Origin: Megaleporinus macrocephalus
Taxonomy: Eukaryota; Chordata; Actinopteri; Characiformes; Anostomidae
Length of the DNA stretch: 64,000 bases
NCBI GenBank assembly: GCA_021613375.1
Contig: CM038709.1
Location: 32,006,415-32,070,414 of the forward strand
Direction: 5' to 3'
Of the stretch, positions 60,080-64,000 are shown piece by piece. Position 1 is the first letter of the stretch. The number at the start of each line of letters is the position of its first letter. The position numbers and the translations under genes are program-made. Below the pieces are notes generated by a model that made no database searches, was not told the DNA's origin, and was given only the letters and a program-made list of their open reading frames with translations.

Positions 60080-61380
60080 CCCTGGGCCGGGTAGGTGGCG
60101 GAGGCAGCATGTCAATGAGAAGCCTCAGTGTCACTGGGCTTACCAGTCAGGACAGCCATCTGGAAAATCAAAGGCCAGCGCCATCTGCTTTACTTTCCCA
60201 CTGTTTTCTCATCTCGGCCAGGCAGCGCTCTCCTCCGGCTCGGTCGCCTCGGCCCAGAAAAGCAAGAATTGTTTATAGGGCCGTCTTTCTTAATTTCTAT
60301 GCTGGCTTGATTTGTCAAGATGCCTGATGCGCTGGGACCAGAGTTCTTTTGGAGATTTTTCTTTCTTTTTCTTTTTTTTTGTTTGTTCAGTAGTGCTATA
60401 AAATAGTCATAAATTTATGGAGTTTATTGACATTTGAGCGTCCTTGCGGAGCAGGTGGTAGCAGTTTTAGTTCTATTCTAATCTGTCTCCAGAGCTCTGG
60501 GGAAAGATGGCTGCGCAGCTGCGTTAAACAGTATTTCAGGACTAGAGCATTGAGAAACTCCCAGTTTCTTTTTCCAAGACGCGTTAGTAGGGAAGACACA
60601 GATGGAAAGGTGCCCTGGTGTTATTTCCTGGCTCTTTTCCCCCCTCTTCCCCTTCCTCTTCAGTTTGAAAAGAAATCTCCTGACTCTGTAAAATGGGCAA
60701 TGATGACATATGTGGATGCAGGCTTGTTCATATCTTTGTGGGGCCTTTAGGGAAATAAATATCTGAGAACATTCAGTGAAATGAAGCTCACTCAATAAAT
60801 CAACCTGACACAATAAACACTTCTGGCACATACCCCCCTCCCGCCTTCATCTCCTCCTCCGCCCCTCTCCCAGGCACCACCTACCTCTCGCAGCTCTCGT
60901 GCTACCAAATGGTGCCTCCCTGAAGGCCGGTAAATCAAATCGGCACACAAATACAGTGGGAATTTATTTGGAATGGGTTTTTGTTCTGTTTAACGCCTGA
61001 TTGTTAGATGGACTGGGCCCGTGATAAATCTCGCGGCCGCTGCTGGAGCCGCGCTCTGAGCCTGTTGCTCGGTGGCGCCGTGTATAAATCATAAATCCAA
61101 TTGCATGAGAGAGCTTTTGCAGGCCTGCAGACAGGAAAGAGAGTGGCAAATGAACAGAATATATGTCCGTCACCATCTATCTTCCACCACCCCTCCGCTC
61201 AGGCCACCGATACTTCCCGGAATTTCAACATGGATCAGTAGATGAGAAGCAAATGCTAGGAGCTCACTGTGTTGTCTCATGGCGGGAGTTAATGACATCA
61301 AGCCATTGATGTTCAGCTTTCTACAATTCTAATCGTTTCTTGGTCTCCCCATGGTTTCCTTTTGTGCACACGCTGTGTTC
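58896..61380. promoter_or_regulatory. candidate intronic regulatory block N
   Basis: Repeat-poor except for a (GA)n tract. Sections 59180-59900 (CACAGTAATTAGGGAATTTGG, CAATTTAAATTAGGAAGAAGC) and 60900-61320 stand out. The latter has a NotI word GCGGCCGC at 61033-61040 in a small CpG cluster. Open frames near 60000-60300 come from the GA tract. Confidence 0.4.
60042..60079. repeat. (GA)n microsatellite
   Basis: About 38 bases of GA repeats with one CG interruption, in a wider purine-rich stretch (59985-60080). Confidence 0.95.
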
Positions 61381-62440
61381 TAGGAACAGACTGTAGTTGT
61401 AAGGATGTGACAATTGCGATGCGATATTGAAAAAAACCAAAAAAAAAACCAAGAAAGTTTGAATATAATGCACCCCTGGGTCTCTTCCAAGAGTTTCTAA
61501 TTTGCCACCGTTTGTGGAAATCAGTGTCAGCGATCAAATCTAGGCCTCTGGGTGAAGAGTAAAATGGCCTGGAGGTGGGGAGGGGCTTATTTTGTGCATG
61601 CATCCATGTCTTAATGACTTGCCGTTTTTCATAAGTCGCCTTTCAGTTTTTGGGGCTTATTTTGTTTTGGAATAACGGCCACTGAAAAGGTCTTTATGCC
61701 TGAGCCAAACCAATTTAGAATCAAGGACCTTTTAATCCTTCACTGTCAGAAAAAAACTAAAATGTAAATGCTCCCCTAAATGTATAACAGAGGGTCCCTA
61801 AGGTCCAACTGTGCATCTTAAATGAGTTTTAAAGGTACACCACATTAACCATCTGTGTTTACAACTTTATCAACTTTATTATATCACGGGACTACAAGAC
61901 ATTTGACACAATATTGCAACATACTGTTTAATTTTTCTGAGATTCAATAAGTTGGAACAAACAAACAAATAGACATAGCTGTTATTTCTACTATACTAAT
62001 TAATATTATAAAGCGTGATTAGGCTTACTTTGTAATGAAACATGTAATAAGTCAGTGTTTTTTTAAACTGACAATATGCATGATGTGCTCGGAAAAGCGT
62101 ATTGTGGCATAATTGATCAAAATATTGATTAGATATCATAACATTGGCCACGGAAAAAAAATGAGCTTGCAGATTTACTCTCAATAAAAAAAAACAGGGA
62201 AGCATCTTTTATACAGTGATAGGAAACACAAACTCTGATCCTACACATTGACATGTTCTTTTATGGCCAATAACAGGGACACGCGCATGGCGTAACTCCT
62301 TTGAAGGAGCGTGAAAATGAATGATTTACTAGCTACGTGTTTGAGTTGATGAGGTTACTTAGAATTTAAAAAATTTGAATACAATCGATCTCAGAATCAA
62401 AGGTCTTATTGTATCTGCAAGTATCTTTACACTTCTGTGT
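61381..62440. other. AT-rich intron DNA, probable transposon debris
   Basis: GGATGTGACAATTGCGATGCG and GATATTGAAAA near 61403-61430, and repeated ATATTG/ATTGTGGCATA words to 62140, suggest a decayed DNA transposon. No coding signal. Confidence 0.35.
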
Positions 62441-63201
62441 TGCGCATCTGACAGCTGACTGTAGGCTGAATTGAGGTCAGTGAAGATGCCTTACCTGGGC
62501 GGGACCGGCTGCTTTGTTTGCTAACATGAAAAAGGGTCCTCACTGCTATTGACACTTTTTCCTCGCTGGCGTTTTTCGTCTCCGCCCCTGTTACTTTGTG
62601 TCCTTGCTCCCCTGTGTAGCTGGTGACTTTGGATCAGTCACTTGCCCACATGCTGAAATCCCTCCCAATCCCCTGGGCCTTATTTATACAGCAATAATAT
62701 AATCCGTATAGCAGAGAATAATTAGTTTATCAATGTTTGCTATGGTAACACACATGGAAACAGGCCTTTAAATGATTGTATTTTTAAACGGCAGGGCCGG
62801 CATACATTTTCCTTTATCTGGCTGTGCAGCGGCTATGATTGCTCAGTGTTATAAATGGCACATACTTTGTGAGCGGAGAGAAAGGCATTGTTTACAATTG
62901 GCCCCACACAGTGAATCTGTCCAGTGTAAGGTAATCTGCGGTAATAAGCTCCATTTGTTTTGTTTAGCTCTTTAACAGAGGGCGAGAGGAAGGGAGCGGG
63001 AGAGAGAGAGAAATCTCATTTCAAATCCTACTAACCTTCTTATCTCTATTTGTTCAGTTGTTTTTAATGCCACATACTGAAAGAATTTCAATGGCTGTTT
63101 TGCCATGAAGTCATTTGTTATCCTTCAGCAGGCTTTCGTCTCCCTATTGTGTGACAGCCCCCGAGTGCTTGAATCTTCCAGATGGAGCTAGCCAGACAGA
63201 G
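62441..63201. promoter_or_regulatory. candidate intronic regulatory block O
   Basis: Single-copy-looking. The section 62620-62980 holds TATTTATACAGCAATAATATA and AGAGAATAATTAGTTTATC, which are homeodomain-type words. No exon recognised. Confidence 0.35.
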
Positions 63202-63262
63202 ACGCGCACACACGCACACATGCACGCACACACGTATGCACACACACACACACACACACACA
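63202..63262. repeat. imperfect (CA)n microsatellite
   Basis: CA repeats with CG and TG interruptions, becoming uninterrupted at 63239-63262. Confidence 0.9.
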
Positions 63263-64000
63263 TTTTTATGTTGGACATGAATATCTTTAACATTTGGTAA
63301 AGGAAAATAGTAGTGCTAGGCTACCTCAGTTCCAGCTATATACAGTAAATTGGAGATTTGTGAGAAACACTCTTGACTTTTGACCTCAATAACTAAAGTG
63401 TGACTCCCTTTGTTTTAACCGGTAGGACATAAGCTTGAGTTTGGCAGCGCGGCGTTCTGCCAATGTTGGCATCTCCATTTAACAAGGAGCCATTTGGCCA
63501 CCATCATAAATCTTGCATCCTGCTGAGATTCGAAGTATTATTATTTGGAAGCTGCTCTGGGTTAGATTGTAAGGCTTCCTCAGTCCTTACCTTTCAGTTC
63601 TCACCTTCTATTAAAATCAAATAAACATTTGTGGGGTGGTGAAACCCAGAGGAACATTTTCTTGCTCGAGAAGTTGTTCTTTTATGAAGACTTCCTTAAA
63701 TTCCCAAATTCCTAAGGAGAAATACAGTTCTGTGGCAAGTTTTGGCACCCTGGTTGTATGGTATGTTTGTTGAGTGAGAAAAAAAAAAACATTTTTTTAT
63801 CCAACACTATGCATAAAATAAACTTTTGATGCAACACTATGCATAAAAGTATACAGAAAATCCACTGAAAATGCCATATTTAAGAGAATCTGTTTCTGTT
63901 TTTACTTAGAAAGTGTCATTTGACTGGGACTGGTCAAATTTTCATGTATGACTGTAAGCTTTTGACAAAAATGAGATATGAGATACATGAGATACAACAT
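63263..64000. other. intronic DNA to window end, no exon
   Basis: Positions 63420-63700 look single-copy. A 17-base word, CAACACTATGCATAAAA, is duplicated at about 63803-63819 and 63832-63848. No coding signal. Confidence 0.4.

Larger units (their letters stand above)
28361..64000 (+). other. dach1: dach1 intron 1 (5' part; continues beyond the window)
   Basis: At least 35.6 kb of intron. No reading frame encodes the expected exon 2 segment, whose hallmark is SRPGRPPKR, so exon 2 lies further downstream. Open frames here are short and look like chance frames or repeat-derived frames. A very long first intron full of conserved noncoding elements is characteristic of vertebrate DACH1. Confidence 0.85.

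Noticed and set aside
1..64000. CRISPR arrays, bacterial operons or phage modules
   Set aside because: The sequence is vertebrate. The only regular array is a direct tandem minisatellite without spacers.

Overview
The window is vertebrate nuclear DNA, almost certainly from a ray-finned (teleost) fish. It is intron- and intergene-rich, with low coding density, many decayed Tc1/mariner-like and hAT-like DNA transposons, a tRNA-related SINE-like fragment and abundant (GA)n, (CA)n and (TA)n microsatellites. I recognise one protein-coding exon: the first coding exon of a dachshund family gene, best matched to DACH1 (27834-28360, + strand). It encodes a Ser/Pro-rich N-terminus and almost all of the first conserved domain (DACHbox-N, Ski/Sno/Dac fold), and it ends at a GTAAGC splice donor. 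It sits in a CpG island behind a pyrimidine-rich, GC-box-containing 5' flank.

Layout: 1 to about 27.4 kb is upstream intergenic DNA with no recognisable gene. 27.4-28.5 kb is the promoter, 5'UTR, exon 1 and CpG island. From 28361 to the end of the window lies intron 1 (at least 35.6 kb); exon 2 is not in view. The DACH1 locus is known in vertebrates as a gene-desert locus with many deeply conserved distant enhancers. The window fits this: blocks that look single-copy, with homeodomain-type TAATTA words and octamer words (about 3.2-3.7, 9.9-12.3, 13.2-14.9, 16.0-17.6, 19.5-20.1, 22.0-22.5, 30-34.4, 35.1-36.6, 39.2-40.5, 44.7-47.3, 49.2-51.9, 55.4-56.9, 59.1-61.4 and 62.4-63.7 kb), alternate with blocks full of transposon debris. 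Conservation cannot be measured here, so the regulatory calls are candidates.

Most notable non-genic structures: a 10 x 48-bp minisatellite (18176-18655), apparently inside a decayed Tc1-like element, in which every unit carries a perfect AP-1 site (TGACTCA); a 106-bp near-perfect foldback hairpin in intron 1 (48514-48619); two copies of one Tc1-ended MITE in opposite orientation; a dispersed repeat family with about five copies; three G-quadruplex motifs within 290 bp (10668-10950); a CpG-dense islet deep in intron 1 (about 46.02-46.75 kb) that could be an alternative promoter; and a possible upstream ORF that overlaps the dach1 start codon.

I found no RNA gene, CRISPR array or second protein-coding gene. 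I do not see a clear previously undescribed biological system; the AP-1 minisatellite and the hairpin are the best leads.
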